Source: CAYNGH01 sp964396845 (GTDB lineage: Bacteria; Vulcanimicrobiota; JAJTBE01; CAYNGH01). Taken from it: a DNA stretch of 5,578 nucleotides. Under the pieces are notes generated by a model, which had not been told where the DNA came from, made no database searches, and saw only the letters and a program-made list of their open reading frames with translations. Positions 1 to 5,578 of this stretch are shown here, one piece after another. The stretch lies in NCBI GenBank assembly GCA_964396845.1, contig CAYNGH010000197.1, positions 1 through 5,578 on the forward strand. Direction: 5' to 3'. Position 1 is the first letter of the stretch. Each line of letters opens with the position of its first letter. Made by a program: the position numbers and the translations under genes.

Positions 1-8
1 CAGAGGGT

Positions 9-3000
9 ATGACCGGCAAGCTCGCCATTGTCTTCCCCGGCCAGGGATGCCAGTATCCAGGAATGCTCCAGGATCTGGCAGTCACTTTCCCGGAAATGTT
101 CAACACCCTTGCGGGAGCCAATGAATCCTTTGAGAAACACCGGGATTCCGGTCTTGAAGGGCGACTGACCGATTACATCTATCCGATTCCTGCTTTTGAT
201 GAGGAAACCCGCACTGCCCGGGAAGAAGCCCTGCGGGATACCCGGGTTGCCCAGCCGGCTATTGGTGCTGTGAGCCTTGGAGCCATGAGAGTTCTGGAGC
301 AGTTCGGGGTCCGGCCCCAGGCCTGCGCAGGCCACAGCTATGGCGAGCTGACTGCCCTTTGTGCTGCGGAACGTATTGGAGAGGAAGAGCTTCATTATCT
401 CTCGGCCACCAGGGGTAATCTGATGGCGGGAGGCCGTCAGGATCTCGGCAGTATGCTGGCAGTTCAGTGGGATATGGAATCCATCGAGAAATTCCTGTCG
501 GAAAGCAGTCTGGATCTTGTTATTGCCAATCGGAATGCCCCGGCCCAGTTTGTTCTTTCGGGAGATACCGATTCCATTCACAGGGCCGGTGAACTTCTGA
601 AGGAAAAGAATGTTCGTTGCACTCAACTGCCGGTGGCTGCGGCATTTCACAGCTCCATTGTTGCCGGCGCCGCGGTTCCTTTTTCCCAGGCCCTGGAAAA
701 GGTTAAATTCTCAACTGGCACCGCACCGGTGTTTTCCAACACCACCGGCGGGGTTTATCCTGCCAGTGCCAAAAAAACCCGGGCACTCCTGTCGGAACAA
801 CTGGCAAAACCTGTAGAGTTCATCAAAGAGATTCGCAATATGTTTGAATCGGGAGTGAAAACCTTTGTGGAGGTTGGGCCTGGATCCCGGATGACAGGAC
901 TGGTGAAGGCTATTCTGGGAAACAGCGATGATTATCATGCCATGGCGCTGGATTCCTCCCGGGGAAAGAAAAGTGGAATAGTGGACATGGCAAAGGTTCT
1001 GGCTTTCCTTTGTGCCGAAGGATACCCGGTTATGCTGGAAAAATGGAACCCTCCGTCAGAACTTCTCTTGAAAAAGACCGGGGAAAAGCCCCGCCTGACA
1101 GTCCCCATCAACGGAGCCAACTATCGGGAACCTGGCAGAAAGACTCCTCCTCCGATGCCGGGCCCGTCCCTGCAGAAAGAAATGGAGAAACTGCCCCCGG
1201 GGCCTGCCTCGGCACCAGCGCCCATGGTGGTGGCAACAGCTGATGTGTCCCAGCAGACATTGCTGGCCCGGCAGAATATGGAAGCACTCCAGAGAATTCA
1301 GGAGCAGACGGCGATTCTTCATCAGCAGTTTCTAAAAACCCAGGAGGAAGCTCTCCGGGCATTTTCCGCCATGTCCCCGTACCAGGGAGCACCGGTGATT
1401 CCACCGGCAGTCCCGGCAGTTATGCCTTTGATGCCGGCGGTAGAGCCTGCTGTGCCTGTTGCCGGCCTTGAACCCGCACCGGCCATGCCCGAACCAGTCA
1501 AACCCCCGGCCCCTGTGGCCCCAGACCCGGTTTCCTCCGGCTATGACCACAGCGGTATTCTTTTATCGGTGGTATCCGACAAGACCGGTTATCCCCNNNN
1601 NNNNNNNNNNNNNNNNNNNNNNNNNNNNNNNNNNNNNNNNNNNNNNNNNNNNNNNNNNNNNNNNNNNNNNNNNNNNNNNNNNNNNNNNNNNNNNNNGCGG
1701 GATCAGCTTCCCCACATGGAGCCGGTGGCCCCGGAGAAGATGGGGAGTATCCGGACTCTATCGGACATTGCGGGACTCATGGGAGAATCATCTCCGGCAT
1801 CAGTCCCTGTAGCTTCAGCGGCAAGTCCGTCATCATCCCCGGCCCCTGTGGCCCCAGGCCCGGTTTCCTCCGGTTATGACCACAGCGGTATTCTTTTATC
1901 GGTGGTATCCGACAAGACCGGTTATCCCCGGGAGATGCTGGATCTTGACATGAGCCTGGAAGGGGATCTGGGCATCGATTCCATCAAGCGGGTAGAGATA
2001 TTCTCGGCCCTGCGGGATCAGCTTCCCCACATGGAGCCGGTGGCCCCGGAGAAGATGGGGAGTATCGGGACTCTTTCTGATATTGTGGATTATATGTCCG
2101 GGGGTTCTCTTGTCCCGGCTGATGAAACCACGGCCCCTGCCGGGGAGATTCCTGCTTTATCAAAATCTCCGGCGCCGGAATCCGTTGCTGTGACAGATGC
2201 TTCTTTGACGGCGCAGGATTCGGCTGTTGATGTCAACAGAGAGCTTCAGCGGATGGTTCTGAAGACCCGGGAGCTTCATGAGTGTCAACGGATGATTGAG
2301 ATAACCATAAAGCCGGGATGTACCATATGGATTACCGATGAGGACACAGGTCTTTCCTCTGCTGTGGAGGGACAGTTCCAATCCATGGGATACGATGCCC
2401 GGGTTGTGCCACTTCCCCTGATGGAAGGGATGGAGATACCCCGGAAGCTGGGAGGACTGATTGTCTTGGCTCCGTCGGGGGAAACTCCCTCTGATTTTAT
2501 GAAAGATGCTTTCAGCCTGATACAGAAGGTCGGGCCGGCTCTGGTATCATCTGCGGAGGATGAAGGGGCTTTTCTGGTGACGGTATCCCGCATTGACGGG
2601 CAGTTCGGGCTTGGGGATGAGCTGGATGAGGCCCGGCCTGTCACCGGCGGTCTTGCGGGGTTGTTGAAAACTACAGCCCGGGAATGGCCCAGGGTTTATT
2701 GCAAGGCCATAGACCTGGGGCCTGGTTTTGACGGAGTGAAGGAATCTTCTTCCCAGCTGGCCGATGAGATATTTATTCACGGCCCTGTGGAAGTGGGAAT
2801 CACCCCTTCTGCAAGGGTAGGGCTGGAGATGATCCCGGAGCCATTGAAAGCCGACGGGAGAGATTTTCCTCTCAATGATGGGGATCTGATAGTGGTTACC
2901 GGCGGAGCCAGGGGAGTCACTGCGGCATGTGCCTTGCGACTGGCCCGGGGTAATGGCAGTGTCAGGCCTTCCCTGCTGTTGCTGGGACGAAGCCCCGAAC

Positions 3001-4625
3001 CCCGCAGGGAGCCTTCCTGGCTGGCCCAGCTGAAAGATGAAGCAGAAATCAAGCGGGAGCTTATGACCCGCACCAAAGGCAAACCTGATCCCAGGAAGAT
3101 TCGGGCCCAGTATCAGCGGTTGATGGCCAACCGGGAGATCCTGAATAACCTTGAGGAGATTGAAAAGACCGGTGTCAGGGTTCTTTACAGATCCGTGGAT
3201 GTCCGGGACCGGGAAGCCTTGAAAGCAGTTCTTGACGAGGCAAGAAGTGAAATCGGGCCTGTGCGGGGCCTGGTTCATGGTGCCGGGGTCATTGCCGACA
3301 AGCTTATTCTGGACAAAAAACCCGAGGAGTTTGACCGGGTATATTCCACCAAGGCCCTGGGAGCCTTGAACCTGCTGGAGCTTCTTGAGAACGAGGACCT
3401 TCAGTTGATGGCCTTCTTCTCGTCTTCCACAGGACGGGTGGGTCGCACAGGCCAGGGAGATTATGCCATTGCCAACGAGGTTTTGAACAAGCTGGCTCAG
3501 GTTCAGGCCCGGCTTCGTCCCTCTGCCCGGGTGGTTTCCATCAACTGGGGCCCATGGGACGGCGGAATGGTTACTGATTCTCTGAAGAAAATATTCCAGT
3601 CGGAAGGAGTCGGAGTCATCCCCATGGATGCGGGTGCAGAGCTTCTGTTTCTGGAGTTTTGTTTTGGACCCGGCGGGCCTGTCGAAGTTATTGTTCAGGG
3701 ACAGCCCCCGGGAAAGGATGAGCCGGGGGGGGATGATTCTTCCAAGGCTTATGCGGATATGCCTTCCCTGACTCCTGCCATTGAAAAGGAGATCAGCATT
3801 GAGCAGTTCCCGGTTCTTGCTCATCATGTTCTGGACGGTCGGGGCGTTCTGCCCATGGCTCTGATGGTGGAGCTTCTGGCCCATGGCGCCATGCATACCA
3901 ATCCGGGGCTTCAGTTTGGTGGCTTTGATAATCTGAAGGTGCTCAAGGGACTGCTCATCGGCTCGGGTCAGAAGAGAACTTACCAGGTGATGGCGGGCCG
4001 GGCCATGCGGGAGGGAGATCGCTACACGGTGCCGGTGGAATTGCAGAGTACTTCTGACCCCGGCGGTATGGATCTCAATGTCAGGGGGGAAATATTCCTC
4101 ACCTCATCACCTGCACAAAAAGAAGAACCCCGGCTGGCCCTGCCTGAAATGATGCCTTACATTCATGTGGATTTTTATCGGGACTTCCTGTTTCACGGCC
4201 CCTATCTTCAGGGGATTGAGTCGGTGACGGGGGTTTCTCCCGGCGGTATATCGGGGATCGCCGGGCCAGGCCCCAGACCGGATCAATGGATGAAATCCCC
4301 CTGGCGCAACAGCTGGATTACCGAGCCATTAATTCTGGACTGTGCATTCCAGCTGATGATCCTTTGGAGCTTTGAACAGCTGGGATCCGGATCTCTGCCC
4401 ACAGGGGTCGGCAGTTATCGTCAGTTCTGCCGTTTTCCCGGAAAGCCCGTGACGGTGGACATCCAGGTGAAGGATTACAACAGTTCCAGGGCGTTGAGTG
4501 ATATTGAATTCAAAACTCCACAAGGAATCCTGATTGCCAGGATGGAAAACTACCAATGTGTCATTGACCCTTCCCTGAAGAAGGCCTTCAATGGCAACAG
4601 CCTTGAGCAGGAAATCATGTCCTGA
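9..4625 (+). CDS. PUFA-synthase-like multidomain protein, AT-ACP(2 or more)-KR-DH (PfaA-like, no KS seen)
   Basis: An iterative type I fatty acid/polyketide synthase subunit of the PfaA kind, 1538 residues as read, including 34 unknown residues from a sequence gap. Domains in order are AT at about 4-340 (nucleophile S110), a Pro/Ala-rich linker with a helical stretch at 341-510, ACP1 at 511-591 (core lost in the gap), ACP2 at 622-696 (S658), a KR structural half at about 745-950, a catalytic KR at 955-1237 (TGGARGV at 964-970; S1139, Y1152, N1156), and DH at about 1255-1530 (H1273, D1444). All visible catalytic residues are intact. PfaA proteins normally carry an N-terminal KS, which is missing here. 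The start at 9 gives a FabD-like beginning (MTGKLAIVFPGQG) and an ATGA overlap, but the frame is open to the window edge and the GAGG at 3-6 is too close to be a good ribosome binding site, so the gene may be 5'-truncated. The stop TGA is at 4623-4625. The product is probably cytosolic, as no signal peptide or membrane segment is seen. Domain identity is firm; the exact lipid product is unknown. Confidence 0.9.
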   Translation: MTGKLAIVFPGQGCQYPGMLQDLAVTFPEMFNTLAGANESFEKHRDSGLEGRLTDYIYPIPAFDEETRTAREEALRDTRVAQPAIGAVSLGAMRVLEQFGVRPQACAGHSYGELTALCAAERIGEEELHYLSATRGNLMAGGRQDLGSMLAVQWDMESIEKFLSESSLDLVIANRNAPAQFVLSGDTDSIHRAGELLKEKNVRCTQLPVAAAFHSSIVAGAAVPFSQALEKVKFSTGTAPVFSNTTGGVYPASAKKTRALLSEQLAKPVEFIKEIRNMFESGVKTFVEVGPGSRMTGLVKAILGNSDDYHAMALDSSRGKKSGIVDMAKVLAFLCAEGYPVMLEKWNPPSELLLKKTGEKPRLTVPINGANYREPGRKTPPPMPGPSLQKEMEKLPPGPASAPAPMVVATADVSQQTLLARQNMEALQRIQEQTAILHQQFLKTQEEALRAFSAMSPYQGAPVIPPAVPAVMPLMPAVEPAVPVAGLEPAPAMPEPVKPPAPVAPDPVSSGYDHSGILLSVVSDKTGYPXXXXXXXXXXXXXXXXXXXXXXXXXXXXXXXXXXRDQLPHMEPVAPEKMGSIRTLSDIAGLMGESSPASVPVASAASPSSSPAPVAPGPVSSGYDHSGILLSVVSDKTGYPREMLDLDMSLEGDLGIDSIKRVEIFSALRDQLPHMEPVAPEKMGSIGTLSDIVDYMSGGSLVPADETTAPAGEIPALSKSPAPESVAVTDASLTAQDSAVDVNRELQRMVLKTRELHECQRMIEITIKPGCTIWITDEDTGLSSAVEGQFQSMGYDARVVPLPLMEGMEIPRKLGGLIVLAPSGETPSDFMKDAFSLIQKVGPALVSSAEDEGAFLVTVSRIDGQFGLGDELDEARPVTGGLAGLLKTTAREWPRVYCKAIDLGPGFDGVKESSSQLADEIFIHGPVEVGITPSARVGLEMIPEPLKADGRDFPLNDGDLIVVTGGARGVTAACALRLARGNGSVRPSLLLLGRSPEPRREPSWLAQLKDEAEIKRELMTRTKGKPDPRKIRAQYQRLMANREILNNLEEIEKTGVRVLYRSVDVRDREALKAVLDEARSEIGPVRGLVHGAGVIADKLILDKKPEEFDRVYSTKALGALNLLELLENEDLQLMAFFSSSTGRVGRTGQGDYAIANEVLNKLAQVQARLRPSARVVSINWGPWDGGMVTDSLKKIFQSEGVGVIPMDAGAELLFLEFCFGPGGPVEVIVQGQPPGKDEPGGDDSSKAYADMPSLTPAIEKEISIEQFPVLAHHVLDGRGVLPMALMVELLAHGAMHTNPGLQFGGFDNLKVLKGLLIGSGQKRTYQVMAGRAMREGDRYTVPVELQSTSDPGGMDLNVRGEIFLTSSPAQKEEPRLALPEMMPYIHVDFYRDFLFHGPYLQGIESVTGVSPGGISGIAGPGPRPDQWMKSPWRNSWITEPLILDCAFQLMILWSFEQLGSGSLPTGVGSYRQFCRFPGKPVTVDIQVKDYNSSRALSDIEFKTPQGILIARMENYQCVIDPSLKKAFNGNSLEQEIMS
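18..1028 (+). other. Acyltransferase (malonyl-CoA:ACP transacylase-type) domain
   Basis: Residues about 4-340 of the large protein. Seen in order: the GQGxQ oxyanion motif at 11-15, the nucleophile elbow GHSYGE with S110, R135 exactly 25 residues later (the same spacing as the carboxylate-binding Arg of E. coli FabD), the IANRNAP segment near 172-178, AAFHS with catalytic H214, and the closing VEVGPG at 287-292. The Phe in the AAFH motif is the feature associated with malonyl rather than methylmalonyl selection in PKS ATs (usual form HAFH), so malonyl-CoA is the likely substrate. The stretch YPIPAF followed by AQPAIGAVSLGA resembles the ATs of PUFA and related lipid synthases more than modular PKS ATs. 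The domain would load extender units onto the ACPs that follow. Confidence 0.9.
1029..1538 (+). other. AT-ACP linker: Pro/Ala-rich with an amphipathic helical segment
   Basis: Residues about 341-510. It has three visible parts: a basic, proline-containing post-AT segment (about 341-412); a Gln-, Leu- and Glu-rich stretch at about 413-452 including HQQFLKTQEE, which looks helical and possibly coiled-coil; and a strongly Pro/Ala/Val-rich flexible tail (about 460-510) leading into ACP1. PfaA-type synthases have a comparable Gln-rich helix followed by a Pro/Ala linker before their ACP array. A role in dimerisation or in giving the ACPs reach is inference. Confidence 0.6.
1504..1751 (+). repeat. 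Tandem ACP repeat, copy 1 (gapped)
   Basis: Bases 1504-1596 match 1837-1929 with only two differences (1525 A versus G, 1541 C versus T). Bases 1697-1751 are identical to 2012-2066. The gap separates the two matched blocks. The offset is 333 on the left and 315 on the right, so the true period would be 315 bases (105 codons) if just one copy is interrupted. The protein difference in the left block is D506 in place of Gly. Confidence 0.9.
1539..1781 (+). other. Acyl carrier protein domain 1, core missing in sequence gap
   Basis: Residues 511-591. The first helix (GYDHSGILLSVVSDKTGYP) and the last part (from RDQLPHMEP to about LSDIAGLM) are readable and match ACP2 almost residue for residue. 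The middle, which should hold the DSI phosphopantetheine site, falls in the run of Ns. ACP2 has 82 bases between the same two flanks where this copy has 100 Ns. The flanks may belong to a single ACP, or to the first and last members of a longer array. Confidence 0.75.
1597..1696. other. Assembly gap, 100 Ns
   Basis: A run of exactly 100 undetermined bases, the conventional placeholder for a gap of unknown length. It lies inside a near-identical tandem ACP repeat, a typical place for short-read assemblies to break. The reading frame holds across it only because 100 exceeds the 82 bases expected from the ACP2 copy by 18, a multiple of three; the placeholder says nothing about true length. Confidence 0.97.
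1837..2066 (+). repeat. Tandem ACP repeat, copy 2 (complete)
   Basis: The intact copy of the repeat. It covers the Pro/Ala linker immediately before ACP2 and most of the ACP2 domain. Identity to copy 1 reaches into the linker and stops abruptly at 1837 on the left. On the right it decays after 2066, where the two copies end differently (LSDIAGLM versus LSDIVDYM). Confidence 0.9.
1872..2096 (+). other. Acyl carrier protein domain 2
   Basis: Residues about 622-696. The motif LGIDSIKRVEI places the 4'-phosphopantetheine attachment at S658 (codon 1980-1982). The run DMSLEGDLGIDSIKR is the form typical of tandem ACPs in PUFA synthases and related lipid synthases. The domain carries the growing acyl chain between the AT, KR, DH and partner KS. 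It is followed by a Ser/Pro/Ala-rich linker (about 697-743) leading to the ketoreductase. Confidence 0.92.
2241..3719 (+). other. Ketoreductase domain (structural plus catalytic halves)
   Basis: Residues about 745-1237. The first half (to about 950) is the degenerate structural subdomain; it includes GGLAGLLKTTAREWP and a following AIDLGPG, a pattern usual in these KRs. The catalytic half has the nucleotide-binding motif TGGARGV (964-970), VHGAG near 1094, K1115 in the STKALGA segment, S1139 in FFSSSTG, Y1152 thirteen residues later in QGDYAIAN, and N1156, a complete K-S-Y-N set. It should reduce beta-ketoacyl-ACP to beta-hydroxyacyl-ACP, presumably with NADPH. A basic helical insertion (about 1010-1050) between the first Rossmann strands is also seen in PUFA-synthase KRs. 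Confidence 0.9.
3725..3732 (+). repeat. G8 homopolymer in the KR-DH linker
   Basis: Eight consecutive Gs encode part of the EPGGDDSS linker between the KR and DH domains. The frame is intact on both sides, so the length as given is probably correct. A one-base slip here would remove the dehydratase domain. Confidence 0.8.
3771..4600 (+). other. PKS-type dehydratase domain (double hotdog)
   Basis: Residues about 1255-1530. The N-terminal hotdog has the HxxxGxxxxP motif as HVLDGRGVLP with catalytic H1273. Next comes the GPYLQG turn at 1397-1402, equivalent to the GPxFQG of PKS dehydratases. The C-terminal hotdog has DCAFQ with D1444 and Q1448, matching the DxxxQ/H motif. Both catalytic residues are present, so the domain is expected to dehydrate beta-hydroxyacyl-ACP. 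PfaA-type proteins have a comparable PKS-like DH region at their C-terminus. Confidence 0.85.
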
Positions 4626-4654
4626 ACCGGTGGATTCTGGCGGATAGATATTAT

Positions 4655-4682
4655 CAGATGGCGACCCTATGGGTCGCTTCTG
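4655..4682 (+). other. Intergenic hairpin between the two synthase genes
   Basis: A perfect 7-bp stem GCGACCC/GGGTCGC (4661-4667 and 4671-4677) with the three-base loop TAT. An outer CAG/CTG pairing (4655-4657 and 4680-4682) is separated from it by a small internal loop. The structure sits 35 bases after the stop of the large gene. It is not followed by a T-tract (TTCTGAAAATTTG follows), so a classic intrinsic terminator is doubtful. Partial attenuation or protection of the upstream mRNA 3' end would also fit. The remaining intergenic bases show no recognisable promoter. Confidence 0.6.
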
Positions 4683-4708
4683 AAAATTTGCCTCTTTTGC
4701 CGGCAACT

Positions 4709-4712
4709 GGAG
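4709..4712 (+). promoter_or_regulatory. Ribosome binding site of the downstream KS gene
   Basis: GGAG seven bases before the ATG at 4720, a standard Shine-Dalgarno core and spacing. It supports 4720 as the start, which also places the KS domain directly at the N-terminus. Confidence 0.75.
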
Positions 4713-4719
4713 ATTTACT

Positions 4720-5578
4720 ATGAAATTCAGTCAGCCCGTTGCCATAACCGGGGTCGGGGGGATATTTCCCGGCGCCGTCAACTGTGAACAGTTATGGGAT
4801 AACATAGTCAACTGCCGGAGTGCATCCCGGCCTGTGCCTGAGGGCAGATGGATTCTCCCGGCGGAGGAAGTATATTCTCCCGGCGGAGAGCCGGATCATG
4901 TCTATTCAAAGCAGGGATGTTTTCTGGATGATTTCCAACTGGCGGACTTTCTGGATCTGTCATCCCTGAGCCTTGATCCTGAGTTTATCAACAGCCTGGA
5001 TTCCATGTGTCATGTGGCTTTGATTGCCGGGGTGATGGCTTTTTCCGAGGGTGTCACCGATCTTATAAACCGTCAGCGCACCGGGGTCATCATGGGGAAT
5101 ATCGCCCTTCCCACCGGGGAGGCCTCGGCCATATCCCGGCAGATCCTGGGGGCAACAATATATGAAAAGGTCACCGGAAAAAAAGCCTCGGCAGATGACA
5201 TAAAATTCAACCCCATGAACCGATATGTAACGGGTCTGCCTGCAGGGGTTCTGGCCCAAGCCCTTGGTCTTGGGGGAACTGTGTTCACCCTGGATGCTGC
5301 CTGTGCTTCTTCTCTTTACGCGGTGAGGCTTGCCTGTGACGAGCTTCTGTCGGGCCGGGCCGACTGTATGCTTACCGGTGGTATTTCCCGTCCCGACAGT
5401 CTTTACACCCAGATGGGTTTTTCCCAGCTGATGGCTCTTTCCCGCACCGGAGTATGCGCGCCTTTTGACCGCAAGGCTGACGGCCTTGTGATGGGAGAAG
5501 GCGGGGGAATGTTCCTTCTCAAGCGTCTTGAGGATGCCCTTGCCCATGGTGACAGAATATACGGACTGATTTGCGGTG
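4720..5578 (+). CDS. Ketosynthase-domain protein, N-terminal part (PUFA/lipid synthase subunit), runs off the window
   Basis: The first 286 codons of a beta-ketoacyl synthase that would perform decarboxylative Claisen condensation on ACP-bound chains. The protein opens MKFSQPVAITGVGGIFPGA, the usual first strand of type I KS domains, followed by LWDNIV and VPEGRW. The active-site motif LDAACASSLYA gives C195. The later signature FDRKADGLVMGEGGGMFLLKRLEDA is conserved in KS domains. The two catalytic histidines (HGTGT and NxGH regions) lie beyond the right edge, so activity cannot be fully judged. The segment MGNIALPTGEAS differs from typical PfaA KS sequences. The gene follows the AT-ACP-KR-DH gene by 94 bases on the same strand, as in pfaA-pfaC or myxobacterial pfa2-pfa3 order. 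A KS-chain-length-factor-type PfaC-like subunit is therefore possible, but a stand-alone KS cannot be excluded. No stop is seen. Confidence 0.88.
   Translation, partial: MKFSQPVAITGVGGIFPGAVNCEQLWDNIVNCRSASRPVPEGRWILPAEEVYSPGGEPDHVYSKQGCFLDDFQLADFLDLSSLSLDPEFINSLDSMCHVALIAGVMAFSEGVTDLINRQRTGVIMGNIALPTGEASAISRQILGATIYEKVTGKKASADDIKFNPMNRYVTGLPAGVLAQALGLGGTVFTLDAACASSLYAVRLACDELLSGRADCMLTGGISRPDSLYTQMGFSQLMALSRTGVCAPFDRKADGLVMGEGGGMFLLKRLEDALAHGDRIYGLICG

Noticed and set aside
1138..1540. Pro/Ala-rich region as a possible misassembly or low-complexity artefact
   Set aside because: The frame is continuous, codon use matches the flanks, and Pro/Ala linkers before ACP arrays are normal in this family.
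2547..3896. Long open frame of about 449 codons on the minus strand
   Set aside because: It lies wholly antisense to the structural and catalytic KR and the start of the DH, which have clear motifs. Its translation has no recognisable domain and an irregular composition, as expected from a shadow of a GC-rich coding strand.
4661..4690. Rho-independent terminator after the large gene
   Set aside because: The stem is good, but it is followed by TTCTGAAAATTTG rather than a run of Ts. It is reported as a hairpin of unknown role instead.
4329..4706. Minus-strand open frame of 125 codons crossing the intergenic region
   Set aside because: Most of it is antisense to the DH C-terminal hotdog with D1444. 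No ribosome binding site or family match was seen.
4960..5547. Minus-strand open frame of about 195 codons
   Set aside because: It is antisense to the KS domain, including the active-site cysteine and the conserved FDxxADGxxxGEG region. It has no recognisable family.

Overview
The window reads on the + strand as part of a PUFA-synthase-like (Pfa/secondary-lipid type) iterative type I fatty acid/polyketide synthase locus. It holds one very large multidomain gene (9-4625), a 94-base intergenic stretch with a perfect hairpin, and the first 859 bases of a second gene (from 4720) that opens with a ketosynthase domain and runs off the right edge. No RNA gene, mobile element, CRISPR array or minus-strand gene is supported.

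The large gene has the domain order acyltransferase (AT), a Pro/Ala-rich linker with a helical segment, at least two tandem acyl carrier protein (ACP) domains, ketoreductase (KR), and a PKS-type dehydratase (DH). This is the order seen in PfaA-type PUFA synthase subunits, but no ketosynthase is visible in front of the AT. Either the KS lies to the left of the window in the same reading frame, which is open to the edge, or the protein really starts at 9 with a FabD-like N-terminus and the KS is a separate subunit. An ATGA at 9-12 would allow a four-base overlap with an upstream gene ending at 12, which favours the second reading without proving it.

The first ACP is interrupted by exactly 100 Ns (1597-1696). 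Both sides of the gap are almost identical to the second ACP repeat, so this is very probably an assembly break in a collapsed tandem repeat, and the true number of ACPs is unknown.

The domains would work together as follows. The AT loads malonyl units onto the ACP array, a KS (the downstream gene and/or one outside the window) condenses them, the KR reduces the beta-keto group and the DH dehydrates the beta-hydroxy group. An enoyl reductase, a chain-length factor, a phosphopantetheinyl transferase and a product-release enzyme would be needed but are not visible here.

The organism cannot be named. The moderately high GC content, gram-negative-type ribosome binding site before the second gene, and Pfa-like domain style would fit a deltaproteobacterium-like marine or sediment bacterium (Desulfobacterota), but this is a weak inference.
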